DNA of 54,821 nucleotides from JAVBPA01 sp031549925 (GTDB lineage: Bacteria > Bacillota > Clostridia > Oscillospirales > CAG-272). The notes below the pieces were generated by a model. It made no database searches, was not told the DNA's origin, and saw nothing but the letters and a program-made list of their open reading frames with translations. A program made the position numbers and the translations under genes. Below, piece after piece: positions 35,245 through 44,484 of the stretch (position 1 is the first letter of the stretch; each line of letters starts with the position of its first letter). Location: NCBI GenBank assembly GCA_031549925.1, contig JAVBPA010000069.1, forward strand, positions 1-54,821. Direction: 5' to 3'.

Positions 35245-36105
35245 ATGATAAAAGATAAAAAAGTATTAGCTATATCACTTACTTTAGGACTGTCGGGAAT
35301 TGTAATATTTTATCTTGTTCCGTTTATCGTGGGGTTAATCAGCACGTTTATTGAGACATCCGGTATAGATGGTTTGAAATTTGGTTTTTTAGGATTTGAG
35401 AAATATATTTCACTCTTCAAAAATGAAGCATTCATATTAGCAATGGTTAACACTGCTATGTTCACTATTATTATTGTATTTCTCGTAAATATCATATCAT
35501 TTCTTATTTCATGTTTTATAAAATATTTTTTGATAAAATCTTATTTATTAAATATAATAATCCTTCCTTTGATAATTCCTACAATAGTTATAGCTTTGGT
35601 TATCGGAGATATATTATCTTATGATTTTCTGAATATGTTAAAATCCTTTTTTCATATTGCAATTGATATTGTTCAGGAAAAGTATGCTTTTTTTTCGATA
35701 ATACTAATATATTTATGGAAATATACCGGATTTAATACTCTCATTTATATAACAGCGCTCAGTACAATACCTAAAGAGCAGTTTGAAGCCGCATCAATCG
35801 ACGGAGCCGGAAAACTAAAAAAACTATACTATATTATTCTACCGTACATTTTTCCGTTTATCTGTTTTAATGTTTTGCTTTCTATAACAAACTCTTTTCG
35901 GATGTTTCGGGATATATACATATTGTTCGGAGATTATCCGCCTAAAAATGTATATTTAGTACAGCACTTTATTCAAAACAATTTTACCAGACTTAATATA
36001 GATTATGTATATTGTGCGGCATATGTATTTTTTGGGATTATATTTGCTGTTTTTTCTCCGCTTATTATCACGGGAAACAGAATTGAAAAATATTATGATG
36101 AATAA
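35245..36105 (+). CDS. ABC transporter permease, MalF/UgpA type
   Basis: A 286-residue inner-membrane protein with six hydrophobic spans. The cytoplasmic EAA loop is EAASIDGAGKLKKLYYIILP, which contacts the ATPase. It starts 3 bases after the binding-protein gene and overlaps the next permease. It should form a heterodimer with that permease and import the ligand of the propeller-type lipoprotein. Confidence 0.9.
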   Translation: MIKDKKVLAISLTLGLSGIVIFYLVPFIVGLISTFIETSGIDGLKFGFLGFEKYISLFKNEAFILAMVNTAMFTIIIVFLVNIISFLISCFIKYFLIKSYLLNIIILPLIIPTIVIALVIGDILSYDFLNMLKSFFHIAIDIVQEKYAFFSIILIYLWKYTGFNTLIYITALSTIPKEQFEAASIDGAGKLKKLYYIILPYIFPFICFNVLLSITNSFRMFRDIYILFGDYPPKNVYLVQHFIQNNFTRLNIDYVYCAAYVFFGIIFAVFSPLIITGNRIEKYYDE

Positions 36106-36892
36106 GAATATTGTTAGAGCCACAAAAAAAATCATATGCGCTATTATATGTATAATTATAATATTTGTAGTAATATATCCATGTCTGTTATTGGTTTACA
36201 ATACATTTTACATTGAAAATAATCTGGGAATCAAAGTATTTTCCGCAGATGATTTTTTTAAAACAGTACTGCTCGGAGATTTATTTTGGAGCGGATTTTT
36301 CGGATCATGTTATTATACAACCATTATAACATTTTTCCAAGTAGCACTCGGAACGATTATGTCTTTTATATTTGCTAAGTTTAATTTTCCTTTAAAGAAC
36401 ATAATATTATTTATATATTTAATGCTGATGCTAATGCCTTTTCAAGTTACAATGGTACCGGGTTATATAACCTTAAAAACTATTAATCTATTAAATACTC
36501 AGTATGCAGTTATTCTCCCTCAGATATTTTTACCTTTTGGTGTATTGTTTGTCAGATATTTAATGATAAAAATACCAAACACTGTAATTGATGCTGCAAA
36601 AATCGATGGAGCTTCGACACTTACTATATTTTTTAAAATAATAATTCCATCTGCTAAAAATGGTATTATACTGCTTTTCTTTTTAAGTTTTGTAGACAAT
36701 TGGAATTTGGTAGAACCTATGTTGGTATTTAACAAGGAGGGAAAGATTAAACCTCTGTCGGTTATAATGAGAGGAGTTATAGAAAACGCGCCTGAAAACG
36801 CTTTTGTTGCCGGAATACTTTATATGATACCTGCTTTAATAATATTTTTGATAATAAATAAAAATATTGTTAGAGGTATAGACGTTAAATAA
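36095..36892 (+). CDS. ABC transporter permease, MalG/UgpE type
   Basis: A 265-residue permease with the EAA loop DAAKIDGASTLTIFFKIIIP and a final membrane helix before the C-terminus. The start is ATG 36095 or 36098, inside the end of the previous gene, so the two are translationally coupled. An upstream in-frame ATG at 36005 would overlap the first permease by 100 bases and is unlikely. It is the partner of the MalF-type protein. Confidence 0.88.
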   Translation: MMNKNIVRATKKIICAIICIIIIFVVIYPCLLLVYNTFYIENNLGIKVFSADDFFKTVLLGDLFWSGFFGSCYYTTIITFFQVALGTIMSFIFAKFNFPLKNIILFIYLMLMLMPFQVTMVPGYITLKTINLLNTQYAVILPQIFLPFGVLFVRYLMIKIPNTVIDAAKIDGASTLTIFFKIIIPSAKNGIILLFFLSFVDNWNLVEPMLVFNKEGKIKPLSVIMRGVIENAPENAFVAGILYMIPALIIFLIINKNIVRGIDVK

Positions 36893-36900
36893 AAAAACAC

Positions 36901-37302
36901 ATGAAAAATATTATACTTATAATAGCGTTTGTCCTTATAATAATATCGATTTTGTCATTGTATATTTTTAGAACTGATATTTATCGGGTTATTGTGCCAA
37001 ACGTAGAAATAACAGAAATCGGTCCTATGTTTATCAACGGTAAAAAATATGAAATGACTGTATTGAATGACTTTATTCATAAAAATGATGAAGGCATGAG
37101 TTATGTTTTTTTGGCGAAAACTCATGCCTCTTTTTGGTATTTATCAAATTATTGCTATATAGCGCAAATAAAAATAATTGAACAAGACAATACACACAGC
37201 GCAATTATATTTCCAGATGCAGATTATCAAAACAACGACAAAATTATTATAAAATACAGCTATAGTTTAATTCACGGAAAAGATATTTTTATATGCGAAT
37301 AA
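36901..37302 (+). CDS. Small membrane-anchored hypothetical protein in the importer operon
   Basis: A 133-residue protein with one N-terminal membrane span (IILIIAFVLIIISILSLYI) and an extracellular beta-rich domain with aromatic repeats (FWYLSNYCYIAQIKI). It follows the permease by 8 bases with no clear ribosome-binding site. It has no domain I know. As the last gene of the importer it might be an accessory that interacts with the receptor. Confidence 0.65.
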   Translation: MKNIILIIAFVLIIISILSLYIFRTDIYRVIVPNVEITEIGPMFINGKKYEMTVLNDFIHKNDEGMSYVFLAKTHASFWYLSNYCYIAQIKIIEQDNTHSAIIFPDADYQNNDKIIIKYSYSLIHGKDIFICE

Positions 37303-37427
37303 TGTACCTTATTTAAAACAATCTTCTTTTTCATAATTGATAGCAATTCTCATTTCATTTTAGTAATTGCATTTTTTCACTAGTTGCAACCGCTTTTGCA
37401 TTCAATCCAAAATTTTATACCATTTAT

Positions 37428-37550
37428 TTATTCCAATGCTTTACTTTTAACTTCTGGTGTTAAATCGCCAATTCTACATCGTATTTTTTTCGGGTTAAAC
37501 CATAAAAATGGTTCCTCATATCGGTGTATTATCTTTCTTGTTTTGCAATT
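37428..37550 (-). pseudogene. Possible C-terminal remnant of an IS3-type transposase
   Basis: One minus-strand frame reads FLWFNPKKIRCRIGDLTPE and then stops. This resembles the YNxKRIxxKLGxLTPxE tail of IS3-family transposases. Nothing upstream in the same frame continues the enzyme and no inverted repeats are visible, so it is at most a remnant. It lies in the gap between the importer operon and the LxxG-protein gene. Confidence 0.3.
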
Positions 37551-37553
37551 AAA

Positions 37554-39371
37554 TCATTTTATATTGAATAATTTTTTAATTTTATCCCATAAAGTCGTTT
37601 TTACTTCAATTGGGGTTTCTTTTATTATTTCAGGTAAATCAATCGAGGGTGTTTTTAAAACGAATTGCACTTCTTTTATCAAATTGTTGTTTTTTTCTGA
37701 TACAAATGATACAAGGTTATAATCTTCAAATAACATTTTGTTTATCATTTCATTTGCTTCCGTTGTAATTTTTTCGTCCATTCCCTCGGTATTTGAATTA
37801 AGCTCTTTTAATCCTGATGATATCTCATCCATGCCTTTTTCAAGAACATCTGTATTTTTTTCAATTTCTGATAAACCTCCGTCAATTTTTGTATATCCCT
37901 GTGCCGTTTGTGTTAAGCCATTTGTAAAATTGTTTAAATTTGTATCAAATAATTTATAATTTTTAAATATTTGGCTTATGCCGCCGGATAACTGCGTTAT
38001 TGAAGAAGAAATATCGTTTTTCAAAAATTCTTGATTTACAGAAGAAGTCATTGAATCGATTGACTGTTTTATTATGTCGATTTGAGATTTTATTTCGGGT
38101 AAATTGTCTTTTAAAGCGGTAAAAGCAGGTGAAACTTTTTCATATACCGTTTTTATTGTGATGATTAATTGCTGTTGCTGTAAAAATGCTTTATATAAAG
38201 CACTGACAGCAGGATCTTTTGATTCGGCAAGAGCCGAAAATGCCCCGGCTGATTTTTCAAGCTCTGTTTTATTGGGTATTGCGGATAAAGTTTGATCAAG
38301 AGCGGAGTAAGCATTATTGTAATTATCAGAAAGACTGCCGAGACCTGCCGATATTTTATCAAGACCTTCTGACAACTGAACAAGTCCACTCATGAGTTCG
38401 GGCAGTTTATCAAGAACTGATGTATTTGCTGCCGATAAAGAAGAATCTATTTGCAAAAGTGCGTCCAGTATCTGTTTTGACGCGTCTTTAATGCTTTTTC
38501 CTCCTTCGGATAATTCATAAAGCCCGTCTTTAAATTCAACGCTTCCGCCGGATAACTGAGAAATACCTTCGTTCAATGATTTTATACCTTTGTTAATTTC
38601 GCTCGTTCCATCCGATAATTTTGATATACCATCATGTAGTTCCGTTAAAGGTTTTGTAAACGATGAAAAATCAAGCGAATCTGTATTAAAAGATATATTC
38701 ATCGGAATAGCAGCTATTTGAATTCCGCTCATCGAATAATTATTTATATCTGCTTTAATAGAATAATTTCCGTTTTGTCCGGAAAGAGAGGTGCAGGTAA
38801 CAATTTTATTGCTTCCGGAATTTGCGAAAGCCGCTCCTTGAGCCGTAATATTTTTGGCTTTTTTCATATCAAAGGTAACTTGTATTTGCAATGTATAATT
38901 TTTATAAAAAACTTCTCCGTTTTTACAGTTTTTATTTTCAGATATGTCTATATTTATTTCAAGCGAACCGTTCGCTCCGGAAAGTTTATCGGCGGTTAAA
39001 GTTTTTCCGTCCAATTTATAATCGATATTTATTATCCAAGGTATTTCTTTGTTTTCCATATAACCTTGATAATAAAATCTTTCTGTTTTGCTTTGAGAAG
39101 TTACTTTCCCGTCTGCATATATGAGTTTTTCAGTATCACTTAAATTTACAATGCGGCTGTATTCACCGAAATCTTCGAAAGCCGTATTTCCGTTTGAATT
39201 AATAATGTTAAGTGAATATACATTGTTAACCGAACCATCGTAATTTAAATTTGCATAAATAACTTCTTCTTTTGTCATAGCTCCGTTAGCTGCCGATGAA
39301 GGTATGATACTAATTAAGATAAATAATAAAGCGCATACAGTTGTGAATACTTTTTTTGTGATATTTTTCAT
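37554..39371 (-). CDS. Secreted LxxG-heptad-repeat protein partnered with an MMPL exporter
   Basis: A 605-residue protein with a signal peptide (MKNITKKVFTTVCALLFILI) and then a beta-rich region of about 200 residues. From about residue 205 to 560 there are long repeats of the type LSDGTSEINKGIKSLNEGIS, with Leu/Ile and Gly in a heptad, typical of the xxxLxxG proteins beside MMPL exporters (as in YhgE/Pip). I start at ATG 39371, where the signal peptide begins; TTG 39401 would add ten residues. It is just downstream of the MMPL gene on the same strand (stop 39398) and divergent from the tetR gene. It probably acts as an extracellular partner of the exporter. Confidence 0.72.
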   Translation of the reverse strand: MKNITKKVFTTVCALLFILISIIPSSAANGAMTKEEVIYANLNYDGSVNNVYSLNIINSNGNTAFEDFGEYSRIVNLSDTEKLIYADGKVTSQSKTERFYYQGYMENKEIPWIINIDYKLDGKTLTADKLSGANGSLEINIDISENKNCKNGEVFYKNYTLQIQVTFDMKKAKNITAQGAAFANSGSNKIVTCTSLSGQNGNYSIKADINNYSMSGIQIAAIPMNISFNTDSLDFSSFTKPLTELHDGISKLSDGTSEINKGIKSLNEGISQLSGGSVEFKDGLYELSEGGKSIKDASKQILDALLQIDSSLSAANTSVLDKLPELMSGLVQLSEGLDKISAGLGSLSDNYNNAYSALDQTLSAIPNKTELEKSAGAFSALAESKDPAVSALYKAFLQQQQLIITIKTVYEKVSPAFTALKDNLPEIKSQIDIIKQSIDSMTSSVNQEFLKNDISSSITQLSGGISQIFKNYKLFDTNLNNFTNGLTQTAQGYTKIDGGLSEIEKNTDVLEKGMDEISSGLKELNSNTEGMDEKITTEANEMINKMLFEDYNLVSFVSEKNNNLIKEVQFVLKTPSIDLPEIIKETPIEVKTTLWDKIKKLFNIK

Positions 39372-39397
39372 GTTTATATATTTTCTCCGTAAAAATT

Positions 39398-41467
39398 TCA
39401 AAATTTGTTTTTGGTTTTTCGCATATAACCGGCACCGATTGTAGTATACGCTATAACTTTATCAAAAATTGTCAAAGCGGCAGGCAGGACAAAGAAAACC
39501 AGAACAGCCGATATAAAAGCACCTCTTCCAAGCAGAGTACCGAGCTGGCTGACAATGTTCTGCGTTGATATTATTCCTATAATAATACCGGCTATTGTAA
39601 GTATTATGGCTGATGTTAGTATTGAAACTGTCGTATCACTGACTGTATTATTCAAAGCTTGCAGGGGATTATTATTTTTTCTGTTGCTAATGTAGTGATC
39701 TGTAAATAATATGGCGTAATCGACTGTTGCGCCGAGTTGAACGCTTGAAACGATTAAAAATCCTATATAGGAAAGCTTAGTGCCCATAAAATACGGCAAA
39801 GCGAGATTTATCCAAATAGAGGCTTCGATTGTAATAAGCAGTATAAACGGAAGTGAAATAGATTTGAAAGTAATAAGCAAAGTTATGGCAATTGCCGCGA
39901 TAGCAAGCAGATTTACTGTCAGGGAATCGGAAGTTATAACCGTTTTCATATCGTATATATTAACGCTTGCTCCGCAAGTATAAGCGTCGTTTCCGTAATA
40001 TGATTTGGCAATTTTTCTGACATTTTCTACCGTGTTAAAAGCTTCGTCGCCTTCGCTTGTCGTATTGGCGTTCAAAACAATACGGCTGTAATTTTCGGAA
40101 TAAAAATTTGATAATACGGATTCATCCAAAAATTCGGACGGAATAACATTGCCGACGCTTGTAGAATAAGATATAATTGAAGTTATATGATTTATATCTT
40201 TTAATTCCGAACACATTTGCGCTTCTTTTCCCGGTTCTCCTTTCGGAACGAGCAATACTATAGGAGTCGATTCTCCGAAAAGATTGTTTATTTTTGCAAG
40301 CTCCAAGCCTTCGCTTGTATTGCTTTCCGCACCTTCCATCCCATAAAGAAAATCGTTTGAATGTTGTGCTAAAAAGCAGGGAACAGCAACTATTATCACC
40401 GCTATCAAAACGGGAATACGTAATTTTTTTATAAAACCGCCGAATTTACCGCTGACTTTTATAAACGGTTTATGAGTGGTTTTTTCAATTATCCTATAAA
40501 ATGTTACTACTAAAGCCGGGAGTAAAATCATCGATGACAATAAACTGAAAAAAATCCCTTTTGCTAAATTTATTCCAAGATCGCTGCCTAATCCGAACCT
40601 CATGAAAACCAGGGCTAAAAATCCAAGCAGAGTAGTTATTGCGCTGGCGGATATAGCAGGCAATGACCGTTTCATTGCGGATAACATAGCCTTTTTGACA
40701 TCTGATTCGGTTTTCCTGAAATCACGGAAGCTTCCAAGTAAAAATATAGCATAATCGAGCGAAACAGCCAATTGAAGAATGGGGGAAACAGAGGCTGTTA
40801 CAAACGATATATTTTTAAAAAAGACGTTTGTACCCATATTTATACATATTGAAACACCGATTGCCGCAAAAATAAAAAGCGGTTCAGTCCATGAATTGGT
40901 AGTAAATAAAAGAATAATTGCTATAATCGGTACAAGCATTATTACAATATTTAAAACTTCTGTTGCCGTAAGTTTTTGGGCGCGTGATAAATTAACCGAT
41001 TCGCCGGATAACGCACCCTCCGGTCCCAAGATACCGCGTATATTATTAGTAGACTCAATTTCTGTTCCTTTTTTTATTGTGATTGTATATAAAGCTGTAT
41101 TATCTTTATAATAATTTTCAGAAATTGCTTTATCTATATTTTCTATCGGTTGAGACAAGTTAACAACGTCGTCGAGCCACATGATATCAATAACCGTTTC
41201 AAGGGATGATATTTTGTTTTTTATTTCAATTGCTTCCTGAACGCTTTCAACTTCAATACATGCGCGAAGATTTTGTATAGGCTTGTCAAATTCTTCGTTC
41301 ATAATATTAAAAGCGGTTGTTGATTCGGCGTCACGTGGCAGATAATCTACTAAGTTATAATTTCTTTCAACAAAAGATGATAAAATCAAACAGAAAACAG
41401 ATAAAACAACAAAAACAATGATGACGGCTCGATTGTGTTTCAAAATAAATTGAAAAATTTTTTCCAT
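39398..41467 (-). CDS. MMPL/RND-superfamily exporter
   Basis: A 689-residue membrane protein, with one membrane span at the N-terminus, a large extracellular loop, five more spans (about 165-330), a second loop and six spans at the C-terminus, so 12 in all with the duplicated MMPL layout. Conserved blocks include LQLAVSLDYAIFLLGSFRD and VQLGATVDYAILFTDHYI, each with an Asp-Tyr pair that probably serves the proton relay. Clostridial relatives export lipids, toxins or drugs, but the substrate is usually unknown. The LxxG protein follows directly, and a TetR regulator is divergent. Confidence 0.88.
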   Translation of the reverse strand: MEKIFQFILKHNRAVIIVFVVLSVFCLILSSFVERNYNLVDYLPRDAESTTAFNIMNEEFDKPIQNLRACIEVESVQEAIEIKNKISSLETVIDIMWLDDVVNLSQPIENIDKAISENYYKDNTALYTITIKKGTEIESTNNIRGILGPEGALSGESVNLSRAQKLTATEVLNIVIMLVPIIAIILLFTTNSWTEPLFIFAAIGVSICINMGTNVFFKNISFVTASVSPILQLAVSLDYAIFLLGSFRDFRKTESDVKKAMLSAMKRSLPAISASAITTLLGFLALVFMRFGLGSDLGINLAKGIFFSLLSSMILLPALVVTFYRIIEKTTHKPFIKVSGKFGGFIKKLRIPVLIAVIIVAVPCFLAQHSNDFLYGMEGAESNTSEGLELAKINNLFGESTPIVLLVPKGEPGKEAQMCSELKDINHITSIISYSTSVGNVIPSEFLDESVLSNFYSENYSRIVLNANTTSEGDEAFNTVENVRKIAKSYYGNDAYTCGASVNIYDMKTVITSDSLTVNLLAIAAIAITLLITFKSISLPFILLITIEASIWINLALPYFMGTKLSYIGFLIVSSVQLGATVDYAILFTDHYISNRKNNNPLQALNNTVSDTTVSILTSAIILTIAGIIIGIISTQNIVSQLGTLLGRGAFISAVLVFFVLPAALTIFDKVIAYTTIGAGYMRKTKNKF

Positions 41468-41502
41468 TAAATTCTCCGGGATATTTATTGAATAAACATA
41501 TC

Positions 41503-41580
41503 AAATATGTACATTGTATTAAAATATGTACATTGTGTTGATTATTCATCCAACTATATTATAATATATACAATGTCATA
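41503..41580. promoter_or_regulatory. Repeated TetR-type operator sites between the exporter and regulator genes
   Basis: AAATATGTACATTGT occurs twice (41503-41517 and 41522-41536), 19 bases apart, and a third copy of the ACATTGTAT core lies in reverse at about 41566-41576, close to a minus-strand TATAAT. Repeats of this type in the divergent region between a TetR gene and its target are usually operators; the TetR gene at 41715 is the natural candidate. Confidence 0.6.
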
Positions 41581-41714
41581 AATACAACAATCAAAATAAA
41601 TATATGTGTATGCAAATAAACATAATTAGAAAATATGTCTGAAAAAATTTTAATTATACTTTACCAACATGAAAACAATTTATGTAAGAAAAATATTAAA
41701 GAAAGGATATGTAA

Positions 41715-42308
41715 ATGGAGAACGAAAAAAACAACAGAAAAGTTAAATATACAAAAATGGTACTGAGGCAAAGTATTCTTGAACTTATGAAAGATAAAAA
41801 TATTAATAAAATATCAGTTAAGGACATTTGTGAAAAAGCAGATATAAACAGGGGAACTTTTTATGCTCATTACAGCAGTCCGTATGATTTGCTTGAAAAA
41901 ATAGAGGATGAATTAATTATTATAATAAGCGAAACACTGGCGGATTACAGAGGCGGGGAAGAAAAAACGGAAAAATCCACTTTTAATGTGATATACAGAA
42001 TAATTGATTGTATTACAGAAAACATTGACATATGCAAGGTTTTGCTCAGTGAAAACGGAGACGCGGAATTTTTGAAAAAAATTTTATATATAGCAAAAGA
42101 ACGCTGTATTTCCGAATGGGAAAAAACATTAAACTGCGAAGATAAATCACTTCTTGAAAATTTATTTTCATTTGTTTCAAACGGAAGCATCGGAATTATA
42201 CAAAGATGGATAAAAGATTCGATGCTGGAAAACCCGAAGGATATTGCTGTAATTATCGATTTGATGGTAAATTATGGTTTAAGCGCGTTTTTTAAAAATG
42301 AAAATTAA
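41715..42308 (+). CDS. TetR/AcrR-family transcriptional regulator
   Basis: A 197-residue repressor. The N-terminal helix-turn-helix is visible (TKMVLRQSILELMKDKN, then ISVKDICEKADINRGTFYAH), and the rest is the helical ligand-binding part. It is divergent from the MMPL exporter, with three operator-like sites between them, so it most likely controls the exporter and itself. The inducer is unknown. Confidence 0.9.
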   Translation: MENEKNNRKVKYTKMVLRQSILELMKDKNINKISVKDICEKADINRGTFYAHYSSPYDLLEKIEDELIIIISETLADYRGGEEKTEKSTFNVIYRIIDCITENIDICKVLLSENGDAEFLKKILYIAKERCISEWEKTLNCEDKSLLENLFSFVSNGSIGIIQRWIKDSMLENPKDIAVIIDLMVNYGLSAFFKNEN

Positions 42309-42339
42309 AATAATATATATTTCCGCAAAATAAGTTAAA

Positions 42340-42378
42340 TAAAAAAGCTCCCGAACAAAATATCATTGTAAGAGAGCT
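42340..42378 (-). terminator. Terminator of nagB
   Basis: On the minus strand AGCTCTC (42372-42378) pairs with GGGAGCT (42346-42352), one G-U pair, followed by TTTTTT. Confidence 0.6.
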
Positions 42379-42430
42379 GTTATATTTAAATTAATATAAA
42401 ATTTCCGGTGAATTAAAACAGTTTTTTTGA

Positions 42431-43177
42431 TTAAGATTGAAAATGTTTTATTATCATAGAAGCTGCTTCTTCGTCGCATAAAACAGTGCAGTCCGGGTGG
42501 AGATTTAAAATACTGGCTGGAACAGCTGCTGTTACAGGACCGCAAATTGTATCGTATACTGCTTGCGCTTTACCAGAACCAAGTGCAAGCAATATTATTT
42601 TACGTGCGTTCATTATACCTCTGATACCAAGGGTAACGGCGTATTTCGGAACAGCATTTACATCTCCTCCGAAGAAACGTGCGTTTGCTTCGATTGTGTT
42701 TTGGGAAATTTTTTGTTTGTGTGTTAAACTTCCTATATATCCCCCCGGTTCGTTAAAAGCTATATGACCGTTGTTTCCGATTCCGAGAAGCTGTAAATCG
42801 ATACCTCCCGCAGCATTGATTTTAGTGTCGTAAAGAGAAGCCTCTTCGTCTGTTATATCTGTTCCGTCGCATGGCATACAGGTATTTTCGATATCGATAT
42901 CGATATGATTAAACAAATTGCTGTTCATAAAATAACGGTAAGATTGTTCGTGTTCGGGTGATAATCCGACATATTCATCTAGATTGAATGTTTTAACATT
43001 TTTAAACGAAACACGTCCTTCACAAAAAGCTTCAATTAAAGTTTTATATGTTCCTAAAGGTGTGCTTCCGGTAGGTAAGCCGAGAACTGAATCCGATTTT
43101 TGCGATATTTGAGCAATGATATAATCTGCCGCCGCACGGGTTGCAAATGCAGAATTTTTAAAAACTTTTATGTTCAT
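42431..43177 (-). CDS. nagB: Glucosamine-6-phosphate deaminase
   Basis: NagB turns glucosamine 6-phosphate into fructose 6-phosphate and ammonia, the entry of amino sugars into glycolysis. The 248-residue product has LGLPTGSTPLGTYK, FNLDEYVGL with the catalytic Asp, and LGIGNNGHIAFNEPG with the active His. It is divergent from nagA, which makes its substrate. Its length is that of the compact Gram-positive form. Confidence 0.96.
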   Translation of the reverse strand: MNIKVFKNSAFATRAAADYIIAQISQKSDSVLGLPTGSTPLGTYKTLIEAFCEGRVSFKNVKTFNLDEYVGLSPEHEQSYRYFMNSNLFNHIDIDIENTCMPCDGTDITDEEASLYDTKINAAGGIDLQLLGIGNNGHIAFNEPGGYIGSLTHKQKISQNTIEANARFFGGDVNAVPKYAVTLGIRGIMNARKIILLALGSGKAQAVYDTICGPVTAAVPASILNLHPDCTVLCDEEAASMIIKHFQS

Positions 43178-43344
43178 TTTAACCTCTTTTATTGTAAATT
43201 GTATAATTATTTTGAAAACATTATTACATTAGTATGGTATATATTTGTTAAAAATAAAAGAGTTTCTCGTAAATTTTATTGCAATGTTCATAATTTATTG
43301 ATATGCTGTTTGAAGTTAGATTTTTTCGGAGGTTAATTTATCAA

Positions 43345-44484
43345 ATGATTTATTTAAAAAACGGTATAATTGTAATGCCCGACGGTTTAATTTACAATAG
43401 AGTTTTATCTTTTGATGAAAAAATAAGGGGTATCATTTCGGATTCTGATATACCCGATAACGCGGAAATAATAGATGCTTGCGGTAAATATATAATTGCA
43501 GGATTAATTGATATCCATATTCACGGATACGCCGGCGAAGATGTTTCAGACGGCAATTCCGAAGGTATTAAAAAAATAGCTTACGGTATAGCACAAAATG
43601 GAGTGACTTCGTTTTTACCTACTACTATGACAGTTTCAAAAAAAGAATTGATCGAAGCTTTTAATTCTGTGAGAGTAAATATTAAAAAGAGCAAAACTTG
43701 GGACGGAGCGGAAATACTTGGCATACACGCGGAAGGACCATTTATTAATCCGTCAAAAAAAGGCGCTCAGGACGAAGAAAATATTAAATCACCAGAAGCT
43801 GCGTTTATATTGGAAAACTCCGATATTATCCGAACCGTTACATTTGCTCCCGAAATGGATATAAATCATAAATTTATTAAAGAAATTACATCTGAATCAG
43901 ATATAATACTATCAATAGGTCATACCGACGCAACCTATGAAGAGGCTATGTCAGCATATGCCGACGGTGTTTCCCATACAACGCATTTATACAACGCTAT
44001 GTCACCTATGCACCACAGAAATCCCGGAGTTGTCAGCGCGGTTTTCAATTCAGGTTTGTCAACAGAAATAATTGCAGATACTTTCCACATACATCCGGGA
44101 CTTTTCGGGGTCGTTTCTAAAATAAAAGGGGACAAGCTTTCGCTTATAACGGATTGCACACGCGCGGGAGGAATGCCCGACGGTGATTATACACTAGGCG
44201 GGCAAAAAATAATAAAACGCGGTATAAAATGCCAGCTTGAGGATGGAACAATCGCGGGAAGTGTTTTATGTTTAAATGAAGCGCTGCGTAATATGAAAAA
44301 TCATACCGATTTGCCGATATGGGATATAGTTGCTATGGCAACAAAAAATCCAGCAATGGTTATTGGAGAAAACTGTCGTATCGGTACGCTTCAAAGAGGA
44401 TTTGAAGCGGATATAGTAATAGCCGACGAAGATTTTAATATATATAAAACTATCAAAGGAGGCAAAACAATATATGCCAGATAA
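43345..44484 (+). CDS. nagA: N-acetylglucosamine-6-phosphate deacetylase
   Basis: NagA removes the acetyl group from N-acetylglucosamine 6-phosphate to feed NagB. The 379-residue amidohydrolase has IDIHIHGYAGEDVSDG, HAEGPFINP, GHTDATYEEA, HLYNAMSPMHHRNPG and LITDCTRAGGMPDG with the catalytic Asp. I start at ATG 43345, with GGAGG 12 bases upstream; the longer frame from 43303 would put an unlikely sequence at the N-terminus. The ROK gene begins inside its end, so the two are translationally coupled. The released acetate fits an acetate-forming metabolism. Confidence 0.95.
   Translation: MIYLKNGIIVMPDGLIYNRVLSFDEKIRGIISDSDIPDNAEIIDACGKYIIAGLIDIHIHGYAGEDVSDGNSEGIKKIAYGIAQNGVTSFLPTTMTVSKKELIEAFNSVRVNIKKSKTWDGAEILGIHAEGPFINPSKKGAQDEENIKSPEAAFILENSDIIRTVTFAPEMDINHKFIKEITSESDIILSIGHTDATYEEAMSAYADGVSHTTHLYNAMSPMHHRNPGVVSAVFNSGLSTEIIADTFHIHPGLFGVVSKIKGDKLSLITDCTRAGGMPDGDYTLGGQKIIKRGIKCQLEDGTIAGSVLCLNEALRNMKNHTDLPIWDIVAMATKNPAMVIGENCRIGTLQRGFEADIVIADEDFNIYKTIKGGKTIYAR

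Noticed and set aside
43178..43344. NagR/DasR-type operator between nagB and nagA (TGGTATA at about 43235)
   Set aside because: Only a half-site is visible, and the long inverted repeat CTCTTTTATT...AATAAAAGAG mainly reflects the ribosome-binding site of nagB.
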